Positions 8,062-17,153 of a DNA stretch of 36,060 nt are shown in pieces. The DNA is from Methylibium sp. (GTDB lineage: Bacteria; Pseudomonadota; Gammaproteobacteria; Burkholderiales; Burkholderiaceae_C). Each line of letters starts with the position of its first letter. Position 1 is the first letter of the stretch. The notes beneath the pieces were generated by a model. That model was not told the origin of the DNA, did no database searches, and saw nothing but the letters and a program-made list of their open reading frames with translations. The position numbers and the translations under genes are program-made. The stretch lies in the NCBI GenBank assembly GCA_013824165.1, contig PNNH01000086.1, forward strand, positions 1 to 36,060. The letters run 5' to 3'.

Positions 8062-11000
8062 TTTCGCCCGGAATGCTCTTGCGCGCCAGCAGCGTGTAGA
8101 CCACCGGCACCACGAAGATGGTCAGCAGCGTGCCGACCGTCATGCCGCCGACGATCACCCAGCCGATCTGCTGACGGCTCTCGGCGCCAGCGCCGGTGGC
8201 CAGCGCCAGCGGCACGGCGCCCAGCACCATGGCCCCGGTCGTCATCAGGATGGGCCGCAAGCGCAAGGCCGATGCTTCGACGACCGCCTCCATGATGTCC
8301 TTGCCCTGGATGCGCAGCTGATTGCTGAATTCGACGATCAGGATGCCGTGCTTGGTAATCAAGCCCACCAAGGTGATCAAGCCGATCTGCGAATAGACGT
8401 TGAGCGTTCCGCCGCTCCACTGCAGGGCAGCCAGCGCACCGACCATCGACAGAGGCACGGCCAGCATGATCACGAAGGGATCGATGAAGCTCTCGAACTG
8501 TGCCGCCAGCACCAGGAAGATGAACAGCAGCGCCAGCACGAACACCACGCCCAGCGCCCCGCTGGAGGCCCGGAACTCGCGCGACACGCCATTCAGCTCG
8601 GTGGTGTAGCCCTCGGGCAGGACTTCGCGTGCGGTCTTGTCCATGAACTGCAGCGCTTCGCCCAGCGCATAGCCGGGCGCCAGATTGGCCGTGATCGACA
8701 CCGAGCGGCGCTGGTTGAAGTGGTTCAGCTCGCGCGGACTCACCGCCTCGCGCACCTTCACCAGACTGGCCAGCGGGATCATGGTCTCGTTGCGGCCGCG
8801 CACGAACAGCTTCTCGATATGCTCAGGCGTCGTGCGGCCCGCCGCATCCGTCTGCACCAGCACATCGTACTGGTCGGCATCACGCTTGTAGCGCGTCACC
8901 GCGCGGCCACCCAGCATGGTTTCGACGGTGCGCGCCACCTGATCGACGTTCACCCCCAGGTCTGCCGCGCGCTCGCGATCCACCTCGAGAAAGACCTCAG
9001 GCTTGTTCAGGCGCAGATCGTTGTCCGGTGACACGAAGCCCGGGTTCTTGGCCAGCGCGCCCATGAAGTCTTGCGTGACGCGCGCCAGATTGGCATAGCT
9101 GTCGCTGGTCACGATCACGAAGTTGATCGGTCGCTCGCGGAAGCCCTGTCCCAGGCTGGGCGGCGTGATCGGAAAGGCGGTCACGCCCGGCAGCCCAGCC
9201 AGCTGTGGCTGCAGCTTGCGGGCGAGCTCCTGCGTGGTGATGCTGCGCTCGCTCCAATCCACCGTGCGCAGGATGCTGGTGGCCTGCGACACCTGCCCGC
9301 CGCCCAGGAACATGAAGCGGCGGTCGAACTCGGGGTACTGGGCCGTGATGCCGTCGATCGCATCCAGATAGCGGGCCGTGAACTCCAGCGTTGCGCCGTC
9401 GGGCGCATTCACCGGCATGAAGATCACGCCACGGTCCTCCTGCGGCGCCAGCTCGGATTTCGAGGTCGAGAACAGCCACCAGCTGCCGGCGCCCGAGGCC
9501 AGCATCACCAGCACGACGAACCAGCGATGGTGCAGCGCCAGGCGCAGCGCGCCCGCGTAGCGTTCGCTGATCCACACCAGCAGTTTCTCCATGCCGGAAT
9601 CGAAGCGCGTCGGCTTGGCGTTATGGCGCAGCAGCTTGCTGCACAGCATCGGCGTCAGCGTGAGCGCCACAAAGCCCGAGACGATCACAGCACCCGCCAG
9701 CGTCAGCGCGAACTCGGTGAACAGCCGCCCGGTGCGCCCGGGCGTGAAGGCCAGCGGCGCGAACACGGCCGCCAACGTCAGCGTCATCGCCACCACCGCG
9801 AAGCCGATTTCCTTGGCACCCTTGAGCGCGGCCTGGAACGGTTCCAGCCCCTCCTCGATGTGGCGGAAGATGTTCTCCAGCACCACGATGGCGTCGTCCA
9901 CCACCAGGCCGATGGCCAGCACTAGGGCCAGCAAGGTCAGTGTGTTGACGGTGAAGCCGGCCGCCGCCATCAGCGCGAAGCTGCCGATCAGGCTGACCGG
10001 AATCGTCACCAGCGGGATGAAGGACGCCCGCAGCGTGCGCAGGAACACGAACACCACCAAGGCGACCAGCACCACGGCTTCAGCGATGGTCTGGTAGACC
10101 GACTTGATCGAACGGTCGATGAAGACCGAGTTGTCATTGGCCTGGCGCACCTCGATCGAGGCCGGCAGGTCTTCCTGGATGCGCGGCATCATCGCGCGCA
10201 CGCCGGCAGCCACCTCCAGCGGGTTGGCGGTGGCCTGGCGGATCACGCCGGTGGACACCGAGGGCACGCCGTTCAGGCGGACGCGTGAACGCTCGCTGGC
10301 CGCCGCCTCCTCGATGCGCGCCACATCCTTCAGCCGCACGGTGATGCCGCTGGCCTGCTTGAGCGCCACCTCGCCGAACTGCGCCACCGTGTTCAGGTCG
10401 GTGCGCGCGGTGACGTTGAATTCGCGCTGCTGGCTCTCGATACGGCCGGCCGGCACTTCCAGGTTCTGCTTGCGCAGCGCGTCCTCGACGTCCTGCACGG
10501 TCAGCTTGTAGGCCGCCAGGCGGTCGGCATCCAGCCAGATCCGCATCGCGTACTTGCGGTCGCCGCCGATCTGCACATCGGCCACGCCGGGGATGGTCTG
10601 CAGCCGCGGCTTGACCACCCGGTTGACCAGATCGGTGATCTCGAGCGGATTCAGCGTCTCGCTGGTGAAGGCCAGCCAGATGGTCGGCGTGGCATCGGCC
10701 TCCACCTTGGATACCACAGGCTCATCCGCGGCGTCGGGCAGGCGGCCGCGCACGCGCGAGACGCGGTCGCGCACATCGGCGGCGGCGTCGTCGGGGTTCT
10801 TCTCAAGCTTGAAGCGCACCGTGATCTGGCTCTGCTCGGAGCGCGAGATCGAGGTCAGGATGTCCACGCCGTCAATGCCCGAGATCGAGTCCTCCAGCGG
10901 CTTGGTCACCTGCGACTCGATCACTTCCGACGAGGCGCCGACCAGACGTGTGCTGACCGTCACGACAGGCTCATCGATGCGCGGGTATTCGCGCAGACTG

Positions 11001-11095
11001 AGCTTGCCGAAAGACACCAGGCCCACCAGCAGCAGCAGCAAGGACATCACCGTGGCGAGGACCGGACGGCGAATGGAGATTTCCGACATGCGCAT
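8036..11095 (-). CDS. RND-family efflux pump inner-membrane permease (HAE-1 type)
   Basis: 1019 aa from the ATG at 11095; GAGG at 11104-11107 precedes it by 8 bases and overlaps the stop of the adaptor gene. It has the full RND plan: TM1 (RPVLATVMSLLLLLVGLVSFG), a large periplasmic porter loop, TM2-6 with the proton-relay motif GLVVDDAIVVLENIF, a second periplasmic loop, and TM7-12 with the conserved lysine in LITLVGLITKHGILIVEF. All proton-translocating residues are present, so it should be an active proton/drug antiporter. It forms a tripartite pump with the adjacent adaptor. No outer-membrane factor is encoded nearby, so a TolC/OprM-like partner must be supplied from elsewhere. The substrate is not predictable. 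Confidence 0.95.
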   Translation of the reverse strand: MRMSEISIRRPVLATVMSLLLLLVGLVSFGKLSLREYPRIDEPVVTVSTRLVGASSEVIESQVTKPLEDSISGIDGVDILTSISRSEQSQITVRFKLEKNPDDAAADVRDRVSRVRGRLPDAADEPVVSKVEADATPTIWLAFTSETLNPLEITDLVNRVVKPRLQTIPGVADVQIGGDRKYAMRIWLDADRLAAYKLTVQDVEDALRKQNLEVPAGRIESQQREFNVTARTDLNTVAQFGEVALKQASGITVRLKDVARIEEAAASERSRVRLNGVPSVSTGVIRQATANPLEVAAGVRAMMPRIQEDLPASIEVRQANDNSVFIDRSIKSVYQTIAEAVVLVALVVFVFLRTLRASFIPLVTIPVSLIGSFALMAAAGFTVNTLTLLALVLAIGLVVDDAIVVLENIFRHIEEGLEPFQAALKGAKEIGFAVVAMTLTLAAVFAPLAFTPGRTGRLFTEFALTLAGAVIVSGFVALTLTPMLCSKLLRHNAKPTRFDSGMEKLLVWISERYAGALRLALHHRWFVVLVMLASGAGSWWLFSTSKSELAPQEDRGVIFMPVNAPDGATLEFTARYLDAIDGITAQYPEFDRRFMFLGGGQVSQATSILRTVDWSERSITTQELARKLQPQLAGLPGVTAFPITPPSLGQGFRERPINFVIVTSDSYANLARVTQDFMGALAKNPGFVSPDNDLRLNKPEVFLEVDRERAADLGVNVDQVARTVETMLGGRAVTRYKRDADQYDVLVQTDAAGRTTPEHIEKLFVRGRNETMIPLASLVKVREAVSPRELNHFNQRRSVSITANLAPGYALGEALQFMDKTAREVLPEGYTTELNGVSREFRASSGALGVVFVLALLFIFLVLAAQFESFIDPFVIMLAVPLSMVGALAALQWSGGTLNVYSQIGLITLVGLITKHGILIVEFSNQLRIQGKDIMEAVVEASALRLRPILMTTGAMVLGAVPLALATGAGAESRQQIGWVIVGGMTVGTLLTIFVVPVVYTLLARKSIPGEITTPVLVS

Positions 11096-11105
11096 GGCGG
11101 CGACC

Positions 11106-12308
11106 TCAGTTCGAAGGCTTGGACGCCGCGGCAGAAGCCGCAGCCGGCGCGCGCGGCGCGCCTGGCTTGTCGACATCCACCAGCTTGACTTGCTGCGGCC
11201 CGCCACGCATCAGGCGCGCCTGGCCTGCGGTCACGACCAGATCGCCGGCGCTCACACCGCCCAGCAATTCCACCCGGCCCGGCACGCGCATGCCCAGCTT
11301 GGCTTCGACGCGCTCGGACATCAGGCCCTTGCCGTCCTGGCCCGGCACCAGCTTGACGACGTACTGCTTGCCACCCTGCGGCACCAGCGCTTCCTCCGGC
11401 ACCACCAGGGCTTGCTCGCGCACCGAGAACACCACCCGCACGCGGGCGAACAAGCCGCTGCGCAGCGCAGCGGAATCTCCGGCGACGCGCGCCCGCACCA
11501 GCATCGAACGACCGTTGGCGTCGAGCTGCGTATCCAGGGCCTCGACCTTGGCCTTGAAGGCGCGGCCCGGCAAGGCGTCCAGCGCCACTTCGACTTCCTG
11601 CCCCAGCTTCAGCCGGGCCACAAAGCGCTCGGGCAGGCGGAAGTCCACCCACATCGAGGAGGCATCCTCGATGGCTATCAGATCGGCGCCGTCCTTCACA
11701 TAGTCACCCAGATTGACGGTGCGGATGCCCGCCACGCCGTCGAACGGCGCGCGCACCTGCATGCGCGCCAGCTGCGCCTTGGACAAGGCCACCTGGGCCT
11801 CCGCCACCTTCAGGGTCGCTTCGGCCTGATCGATGACGCTGGCGCTGACAAAGCCTTGCGTCAGCAGTTCGCGGTTGCGCTGCAGCTGCGTGCGCGCGAT
11901 GGCAGCCTGCGCCTCGGCCTGCTGCAGCTGGGCCGCCTGCAGGCTGTCATCCAGCTGCACCAGCAACTGACCCTGGCGCACCCGCTGGCCGTCGTTGAAA
12001 CCCAGCTTGACCACGCGGCCGCTGACCTCAGGGCGCAGCGTCACCGCTTGACGGGCCCGCAGCGTACCGACGGCCTGTGCATCGTCAGCCATCGCCATCA
12101 GGCTCACCTTGCCCGCCTCAACCGCGACCGGGCCGCTCGGGCCTGCACCACCGCCGCCTGGACGCGCCCCCGGCGCACCCGGCGCCGTCGGTGCGGCTGA
12201 CGCACCCGCGCCCGCTGGCGGTGCGCGATGCTGCCACCAATAGGCCAGCCCGCTCAGACCCACCAGGGCCACGACGGCCACAACGCTATGCAGTTTCTTG
12301 AAGCTCAT
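11106..12308 (-). CDS. RND efflux periplasmic adaptor (membrane fusion protein)
   Basis: 400 aa. An N-terminal membrane anchor or uncleaved signal (VVAVVALVGLSGLAYWW) lacks a lipobox cysteine. It is followed by a Pro/Ala/Gly-rich linker (about 30-65), a lipoyl-like half (VTLRPEVSGRVVKLGFNDGQRVRQGQLLVQLDD), a helical hairpin (LQQAEAQAAIARTQLQRNRELL), the second lipoyl half (VRAPFDGVAGIRTVNLGDYVKDG) and beta-barrel and membrane-proximal domains. It links the permease to an outer-membrane channel. GGAG at 12318-12321 precedes the ATG by 9 bases. The stop overlaps the ribosome-binding site of the permease gene, so the two are one operon. Confidence 0.94.
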   Translation of the reverse strand: MSFKKLHSVVAVVALVGLSGLAYWWQHRAPPAGAGASAAPTAPGAPGARPGGGGAGPSGPVAVEAGKVSLMAMADDAQAVGTLRARQAVTLRPEVSGRVVKLGFNDGQRVRQGQLLVQLDDSLQAAQLQQAEAQAAIARTQLQRNRELLTQGFVSASVIDQAEATLKVAEAQVALSKAQLARMQVRAPFDGVAGIRTVNLGDYVKDGADLIAIEDASSMWVDFRLPERFVARLKLGQEVEVALDALPGRAFKAKVEALDTQLDANGRSMLVRARVAGDSAALRSGLFARVRVVFSVREQALVVPEEALVPQGGKQYVVKLVPGQDGKGLMSERVEAKLGMRVPGRVELLGGVSAGDLVVTAGQARLMRGGPQQVKLVDVDKPGAPRAPAAASAAASKPSN

Positions 12309-12329
12309 GCTGTTTTTCTCCGAGCGCGC

Positions 12330-12335
12330 ACTGTA
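12330..12335 (-). promoter_or_regulatory. Candidate -10 box of the RND operon
   Basis: TACAGT on the minus strand in the context CGCTACAGTGCGC, 21 bases before the adaptor start. The same 13-base context occurs before yggX (32848-32860). No convincing -35 box was found. Confidence 0.35.
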
Positions 12336-12386
12336 GCGGCGATCCGCCTCGCGCGCTGCCGGGTCACCCCGGGAATGGCGACCAAA

Positions 12387-12404
12387 GAAGGCTTTCGGGC
12401 CTTC
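12387..12404 (-). terminator. Probable terminator of rnhA
   Basis: GAAGGC-TTTCGG-GCCTTC forms a 6-bp stem 31 bases past the rnhA stop. Read on the minus strand it is followed by TTTGG, a short U-tract. It separates the rnhA unit from the downstream RND operon. Confidence 0.5.
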
Positions 12405-12434
12405 AACAGTCGGCTCTTGCGCGCTGTTCGCACA

Positions 12435-12908
12435 TCACAGCGAGGCCACGCCCCGATTGGCCAGCGCGTCGGCCCGCTCGTTGCCCGGATCGCCGGCATG
12501 GCCCTTGACCCAATGCCAGTCCACCTCATGCAGCTGACGCAAGGCTTCCAGCCGCTGCCACAGCTCGGCGTTCTTTACCGGCTTGTTGTCGGCTGTCTTC
12601 CAGCCGCGCCGCTGCCAGCCGCCGATCCACTCGGTCATGCCCTTGCGGACGTACTCGCTGTCGGTATAGATCGCGACCTTGCAGCTGCGCTTAAGCGACG
12701 CCAGCGCCTCGATCACGGCGGTCAGCTCCATGCGGTTGTTGGTGGTGTTGCGCTCACCGCCGAACATCTCCCGTTCATGCTCGCCGGAGCGCAGCCAGGC
12801 GCCCCAGCCGCCAGGCCCCGGATTGCCCTTGCAGGCGCCGTCGGTGTAGACGACGACCTTGGGCTTGGGCATCGCGGGTCGAGCGCTGGTTGTTGTTGTC
12901 GTGGTCAT
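12435..12908 (-). CDS. rnhA: Ribonuclease HI
   Basis: 157 aa from the ATG at 12908, close to the 155 aa of E. coli RNase HI. It degrades the RNA strand of RNA-DNA hybrids. The metal-binding catalytic residues are D23 (VYTDGAC), E61 (NNRMELTA), D83 (IYTDSEY) and D147 (NERADALAN), with H137 in the active-site loop (VKGHAGD). The start overlaps the stop of the methyltransferase gene (ATGA, 12905-12908), implying translational coupling. The first residues (MTTTTTTS) come from a short ACN trinucleotide repeat; an internal ATG at 12872 would remove this tail but has no ribosome-binding site. Gene order gloB-methyltransferase-rnhA matches gloB-yafS-rnhA in E. coli. Confidence 0.96.
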   Translation of the reverse strand: MTTTTTTSARPAMPKPKVVVYTDGACKGNPGPGGWGAWLRSGEHEREMFGGERNTTNNRMELTAVIEALASLKRSCKVAIYTDSEYVRKGMTEWIGGWQRRGWKTADNKPVKNAELWQRLEALRQLHEVDWHWVKGHAGDPGNERADALANRGVASL

Positions 12909-13702
12909 TCGGTTCCGTATCGGGAGGGATTGTTGTGGCGATTCAGCGCAACAGCCGCGCGGCTGTGGCGCCTGGCCTTGCCGTTCTTGGCCAGACCGAC
13001 CAGGCGCATGCCATGCACCCGCTTGACCGCCACGATGAAGTAAAGCGCACCGAGCACCGGCCACCAGTGGTGCCCGATCGGCTCGATCCAGCGCCAGCGC
13101 TGCAGCCAGGCCGCGCTGCGCCAGGGTGGGCTGTAAGCGCCGAAATCAGCAGCCTCAACCTCGAAGCTCAAGAGCCGCAGCCAGTCTCGCAAGCGCCAGT
13201 AGCCGATGAATTCACCGCTGCTGGGCAGGAAGCGAGGGCCACTGCTGCCGGGCAGATGCCCGACCAGCCGGCCGAGATTCTGCCGCAAGCCCCAGGCGCT
13301 GGCGGGATTGAGCCCACAAACGATCAGCCGTCCTTCGGGCCGCAGCACCCGCTCGACCTCGCGCAACGTGCGGTGGGCATCCGGCGCCAGCTCCAGCGTG
13401 TGCGGCAGCAGCACGAGGTCAAGGCTGGCCGATTCGAACGGCAGTTCGTCGAATTCGCTCAACAGCACGCTGCCAGTCGCCGGCGCCGCAAGCTCCTGCG
13501 GATGCTGCAAGGCCAGCCAGCGGTGCGGCATGCGGTTGGCCTGCAAGCCCTGCAAAGCCGGCAAGCCGAGCTGCAGCGCATGGAAGCCGAACAAGTCAGC
13601 CACGGCCGCATCGAAACGCTGCTGCTCCCAGTCCAGCAGATACTGGCCAGGGGCTGTCTGCAACCAGTCGGCCAACTCTACAATTGAAGCTTCATCCCTC
13701 AT
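12905..13702 (-). CDS. Class I SAM-dependent methyltransferase, YafS-like
   Basis: 265 aa from the ATG at 13702; the frame stays open further upstream but would run into gloB. The centre carries a Methyltransf_11-like core: [50 protein letters not shown] (about 90-150). The glycine-rich motif I is poorly conserved. The C-terminal part has a short hydrophobic stretch ([18 protein letters not shown]). Its place between gloB and rnhA is the same as yafS in E. coli, a putative methyltransferase without a known substrate. It is the first gene of the minus-strand unit and overlaps rnhA by 4 bases. Confidence 0.85.
   Translation of the reverse strand: MRDEASIVELADWLQTAPGQYLLDWEQQRFDAAVADLFGFHALQLGLPALQGLQANRMPHRWLALQHPQELAAPATGSVLLSEFDELPFESASLDLVLLPHTLELAPDAHRTLREVERVLRPEGRLIVCGLNPASAWGLRQNLGRLVGHLPGSSGPRFLPSSGEFIGYWRLRDWLRLLSFEVEAADFGAYSPPWRSAAWLQRWRWIEPIGHHWWPVLGALYFIVAVKRVHGMRLVGLAKNGKARRHSRAAVALNRHNNPSRYGTE
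13679..13684 (+). promoter_or_regulatory. Candidate -10 box for gloB inside the divergent methyltransferase gene
   Basis: TACAAT, a common Burkholderiales -10 form, lies 39 bases before the gloB ATG and inside the first codons of the minus-strand methyltransferase gene. No good -35 was identified. Confidence 0.4.
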
Positions 13703-13723
13703 CGAGCTGTCCGACCTCACCGC

Positions 13724-14515
13724 ATGGCTGTTTTGACCCTGGCGCCGCTGGCTGCCTTCACCGACAACTACATCTGGATGCTGCACGACGGCAGCCAGGC
13801 GCTGGTGGTCGACCCCGGTGAAGCGGCTCCGGTACGGGCTGCACTCGATGCGGCCGGCCTGCGTCTGGCGGGCATTCTAGTGACCCACCATCATGGGGAC
13901 CATGTCGGTGGCCTGCTTGATCTGCAGCCGCGTCTGCAGGGGCAGGTCTGGGGGCCGGCGCGCGAAGTCATGCCGCTGCCCTTCGTGCCCTGCAAGGCAG
14001 GTGATAGCGTCGAGCTGCTCGGCCAGCGCTTTCGCGTGCTGGACATCCCGGGCCATACCGCCGGCCACATCGCCTTCCATCTGGCCGAGCCCAGCGACGG
14101 CAGTGCGCCGATCCTGTTCTGCGGCGACACCTTGTTTTCGGGCGGCTGTGGCCGCATCTTTGAAGGCACGCCGGCCCAGATGTGGGATTCGCTCCAAAGC
14201 CTGGCCGCCCTGCCTGGCAACACACGGGTCTGCTGTGCGCATGAATACACGCTGTCCAATTTGCGTTTCGCCCAGGTGATCGAACCGGGCAATGCCGAAC
14301 TGCGGGACTACCGCAGCTGGTGCGAGGCCCAGCGGGCCGACGGCCAGCCGACGCTGCCTTCGTCGATTGCCCAGGAACTGGCGATCAACCCCTTCCTGCG
14401 CTGCGCGCAGCCCGCCGTGCGGGCTGCCGCCACGCAGCACCAAGCCCTTGCCGAAGACGCTGACGGCGTCTCGGTGTTCGCCACCCTGCGGCAATGGAAG
14501 AACGACTTCAGATGA
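13724..14515 (+). CDS. gloB: Hydroxyacylglutathione hydrolase (glyoxalase II)
   Basis: 263 aa, usual family length. It hydrolyses S-D-lactoylglutathione to D-lactate and glutathione, the second step of methylglyoxal detoxification. The metallo-beta-lactamase fold is shown by THHHGDH (54-60), H111 in HTAGH, the bridging aspartate in FCGDTLFSGGCGRIFEGT, and the metal/substrate histidine in CCAHEYTLSNLRFA. It starts 22 bases from the divergent methyltransferase gene. Its stop overlaps the start of mltD by 4 bases, so the two are coupled. Confidence 0.96.
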   Translation: MAVLTLAPLAAFTDNYIWMLHDGSQALVVDPGEAAPVRAALDAAGLRLAGILVTHHHGDHVGGLLDLQPRLQGQVWGPAREVMPLPFVPCKAGDSVELLGQRFRVLDIPGHTAGHIAFHLAEPSDGSAPILFCGDTLFSGGCGRIFEGTPAQMWDSLQSLAALPGNTRVCCAHEYTLSNLRFAQVIEPGNAELRDYRSWCEAQRADGQPTLPSSIAQELAINPFLRCAQPAVRAAATQHQALAEDADGVSVFATLRQWKNDFR

Positions 14516-16113
14516 ATCCGATGAACCCACAGCTTTCCCTGCGTCGCCTGGCCCTGCCGGCTCTAACCGTTCTCGGCGCCTTGCTGAGCGGCTGCGCCAG
14601 CACCGGCCTGCCCCAGGCGCAACAGCCCGGCAGTCCGGTGGCCGAGCAGCCCGTGCACATGACCACCGCCCGCACGAGCCAGCCGTCAGCAGTGGCCAAG
14701 CCGGCGACCACGAGCGCTGCCTTGGCGGCCGCACTGCCCCAGGTCGAAGACAGCCTGCAGCCTGGCGTTCCTGTCGATCTCAACGACAGCAGCGCTCGCG
14801 CCGATTTGTGGCAGCGCGTGCGTACAGGCTTTGCGATGCCGGACCTGGACAACGCCCTGGTCGGCAAGGCCGAGCAGTGGTACTCAAGCCGCCCGGACTA
14901 TGTGCAGCGCATGACCGAGCGCGGCAGCCGCTACCTGTATCACATCGTGGTCGAGGTCGAAAAGCGCGGCATGCCCACAGAGCTGGCCCTGCTGCCCTTC
15001 ATCGAAAGCGCCTTCAACCCGCAGGCTCTGTCCAGCGCCAAGGCCTCGGGCATCTGGCAGTTCATGCCGGCCACCGGGCGCGACTTCGACCTGAAGCAGA
15101 ACATCTTCCGCGACGACCGCCGCGACGTGCTGGCCTCCACCCGCGCCGCGCTCGACTATCTGGGCCAGCTGTACGGCATGTTCGGCGACTGGCATCTGGC
15201 GCTGGCGGCCTACAACTGGGGCCAGGGCAATGTGCAGCGCGCCATCCGACGCAATCTGCAGGCCGGCAAGCCGACCGACTACGAGAGCCTGCGCATGCCC
15301 GACGAGACGCGCTACTACGTGCCCAAGCTGCAGGCGGTGAAGAACATCGTGCTGCGGCCCGAGGCCTTCTCGCTGGCCTTGGCGCCGGTGGCCAACCATC
15401 CCTTCTTCCTCAGCGTCAACATCGACCGCGACATCGACGTCGATCTGGCCGCCCGCCTGGCGGGCATGAGCGAGGCCGAGTTCAAGCAATTCAATCCGCA
15501 GGTCAACAAGCCGGTGCTGCTGGCGGCCAGCACGCCGCAGCTGCTGCTGCCCTGGGACAACGCTGAAGCCTTCAGCCGCGCACTGGCCGCGCACCAGGGG
15601 CAGATGGCGAGCTGGACCGCCTGGGTGCTGCCGCGCACGATGACGCCGGCCGACGCCGCCGCCAAGGTCGGCATGAGCGAGGCGGCGCTGCGCGAAGTCA
15701 ACAAGATTCCGCCGCGCATGCTGGTCGGCCAGGGCTCCACGCTGCTGGTGCCGCGCAGCGCGCGCCACGACAACGATGTCTCCGAACATCTGGCCGATAC
15801 CGCCAGCATCAAGCTCACGCCCGCCGTTCAGTTGCGCCGCGTCACGGTCAAGGCGCGCAAGGGCGAGACGCTGGCAGCGCTGGCTCAGCGCCAGAAGGTC
15901 AGCGTCGAGCAGCTGCTGCAATGGAACAAGCTCGGTGCCAAGGCCAACCTGAAGGCCGGTCAGACCCTGGTGGTCTTCACACCGGTCCAGGCGAAGACGC
16001 GGGTGGCCTCAGCCAGCCCCGCCAAGCGCAGCAGCGCGGCGCGCTCCGCACCAGCGCGCAAGGTGGCTGCGGCGCGCAGCGCCAGCAGCCAGCAGAAGCC
16101 CAGCCGCCGTTGA
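14512..16113 (+). CDS. mltD: Membrane-bound lytic murein transglycosylase D
   Basis: 533 aa. The N-terminus is a lipoprotein signal with lipobox LLSGC (C28), so the mature protein is anchored to a membrane in the periplasm. The SLT domain (about 120-290) has catalytic E165 in PFIESAFNP and the motifs ASGIWQFMPATGR and AAYNWGQGNV. LysM-type peptidoglycan-binding repeats occupy the C-terminal part, most clearly KARKGETLAALAQRQKVSV followed by LLQWNKL (about 440-490). A basic Ala/Ser/Lys/Arg-rich tail ends the protein. It cleaves glycan strands to 1,6-anhydro products. It is translationally coupled to gloB (ATGA); an ATG at 14521 is an alternative start. Confidence 0.94.
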   Translation: MNPMNPQLSLRRLALPALTVLGALLSGCASTGLPQAQQPGSPVAEQPVHMTTARTSQPSAVAKPATTSAALAAALPQVEDSLQPGVPVDLNDSSARADLWQRVRTGFAMPDLDNALVGKAEQWYSSRPDYVQRMTERGSRYLYHIVVEVEKRGMPTELALLPFIESAFNPQALSSAKASGIWQFMPATGRDFDLKQNIFRDDRRDVLASTRAALDYLGQLYGMFGDWHLALAAYNWGQGNVQRAIRRNLQAGKPTDYESLRMPDETRYYVPKLQAVKNIVLRPEAFSLALAPVANHPFFLSVNIDRDIDVDLAARLAGMSEAEFKQFNPQVNKPVLLAASTPQLLLPWDNAEAFSRALAAHQGQMASWTAWVLPRTMTPADAAAKVGMSEAALREVNKIPPRMLVGQGSTLLVPRSARHDNDVSEHLADTASIKLTPAVQLRRVTVKARKGETLAALAQRQKVSVEQLLQWNKLGAKANLKAGQTLVVFTPVQAKTRVASASPAKRSSAARSAPARKVAAARSASSQQKPSRR

Positions 16114-16118
16114 AGCGG

Positions 16119-16136
16119 CGGGCGGGCCGCCGCCCG
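16119..16136. terminator. GC hairpin between convergent mltD and MAPEG genes
   Basis: CGGGCGG-GCCG-CCGCCCG: a 7-bp all-GC stem with a 4-base loop in the 24-base gap between two convergent stops. There is no T-run, so intrinsic termination is uncertain. Confidence 0.35.
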
Positions 16137-16137
16137 A

Positions 16138-16527
16138 TCAGGCGAAGAACAGGCCCACGCTGCAGGCCAGCGCCGCCGTCCACGCCAGCGTGCGCAGCGT
16201 CGCCCAGTCGGCAAGGTAGAGGCCGATGAAGCTGACGCGGAACAGCAGGAAAGACAGCGCAAGCATGTCCACCCGCTCCTGATTGGCGCCCATCTGCTGC
16301 GCCGCCAGCACACCGGCGATGAACAGCGGCAGCGCCTCGAAGCTGTTTTCCTGCGCTGCATTGGCGCGCGCCTGCCAGCCGCTCAGCTTCGCGAGCCAGG
16401 CGCGTGGGTTGTGATTGTCAAACCCGCCATCGCTGCGCCGCTTGCCAAAGCCCTTGGACTTGGCAATGCCGGCGCAGACGACGGGCAGCAAACACGCCAC
16501 GATGATGCAGTAGTTGGCCACGCTCAT
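16138..16527 (-). CDS. MAPEG-family membrane protein
   Basis: 129 aa from the ATG at 16527, which has AAGGAG (16534-16539) 6 bases upstream; the longer open frame is not supported. It has four hydrophobic segments: residues 3-20 (NYCIIVACLLPVVCAGIA), about 69-85 (LPLFIAGVLAA), about 90-107 and the C-terminal TAALACSVGLFFA. The segment GWQARANAAQENSFEALPLF matches the MAPEG signature region (R-x-x-x-A-x-x-N-x-x-E). The bacterial members are mostly uncharacterised; some resemble glutathione transferases. It follows recR on the same strand with a gap of 31 bases and may belong to the dnaX-ybaB-recR transcript. Confidence 0.88.
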   Translation of the reverse strand: MSVANYCIIVACLLPVVCAGIAKSKGFGKRRSDGGFDNHNPRAWLAKLSGWQARANAAQENSFEALPLFIAGVLAAQQMGANQERVDMLALSFLLFRVSFIGLYLADWATLRTLAWTAALACSVGLFFA

Positions 16528-16558
16528 GGCGCGCTCCTTGGCTGGAAAGAAATCGGGG

Positions 16559-17140
16559 TCAACGGCGGTCGACCAAGGCATGGGCAATCGTGCCCAGATC
16601 CACATATTCGAGCTCACTGCCGACCGGCACGCCGCGCGCCAGGCGTGTCGAGCGGATGCCGCGTGCGCGCAGTGCCTCGGCCAGCACATGCGCCGTGGCC
16701 TCGCCCTCGGCCGTGAAGCTGGTGGCCAAGATCACTTCCTGCACCTGGTCATCGGCGGCGCGTGCCATCAGCTGCTCGGCGCCGATCTGGCGCGCACCTA
16801 CGCCGTCGAGCGGGCTGACGCGGCCTTGCAGCACGAAGTAATAGCCCCGGTAGGAAGCGGTGCGCTCAAGCGCGGCCAGGTCTGCGGGGGACTCGACCAC
16901 GCAGAGCAGCCCAGCATCGCGTTGAGGATCGGCGCAGATGTCGCACAGCGCGGCTTCACTGAAGGTGTGGCAGCGCTCGCAGTGGCGCACCTGCTGCGCT
17001 GCGGCAGCCAAGGCCTGCGACAGGCGCAGTGCGCCGTCGCGGTCATGCTGCAGCAGGTGGTAGGCCATGCGCTGGGCCGACTTCTGCCCGACACCGGGCA
17101 GGCGGCGCAAGGCTTCGATCAGGGCTTCGAGCGCGCTCAA
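16559..17140 (-). CDS. recR: Recombination mediator protein RecR
   Basis: 193 aa. RecR works with RecF and RecO to load RecA on SSB-coated gaps. Visible are the helix-hairpin-helix ([20 protein letters not shown]), a C4 zinc motif (C54, C57, C66, C69) and a Toprim domain ([15 protein letters not shown] onward) ending in [24 protein letters not shown]. No in-frame ATG or GTG exists between the upstream in-frame stop and the conserved region, so the start appears to be the TTG at 17140, 13 bases after the ybaB stop. Re-initiation after ybaB translation is likely because no ribosome-binding site is seen. The dnaX-ybaB-recR order is widespread in proteobacteria. Confidence 0.95.
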   Translation of the reverse strand: MSALEALIEALRRLPGVGQKSAQRMAYHLLQHDRDGALRLSQALAAAAQQVRHCERCHTFSEAALCDICADPQRDAGLLCVVESPADLAALERTASYRGYYFVLQGRVSPLDGVGARQIGAEQLMARAADDQVQEVILATSFTAEGEATAHVLAEALRARGIRSTRLARGVPVGSELEYVDLGTIAHALVDRR

Positions 17141-17153
17141 GCGGCGGGCAACA

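Noticed and set aside
10554-12200. 548-codon open frame on the plus strand
   Set aside because: It is antisense to the RND permease and adaptor genes and spans their boundary.
12889-12908. Trinucleotide repeat at the rnhA start as a phase-variable tract
   Set aside because: The repeat is short and imperfect, and in-frame triplet changes would only alter a disordered tail.
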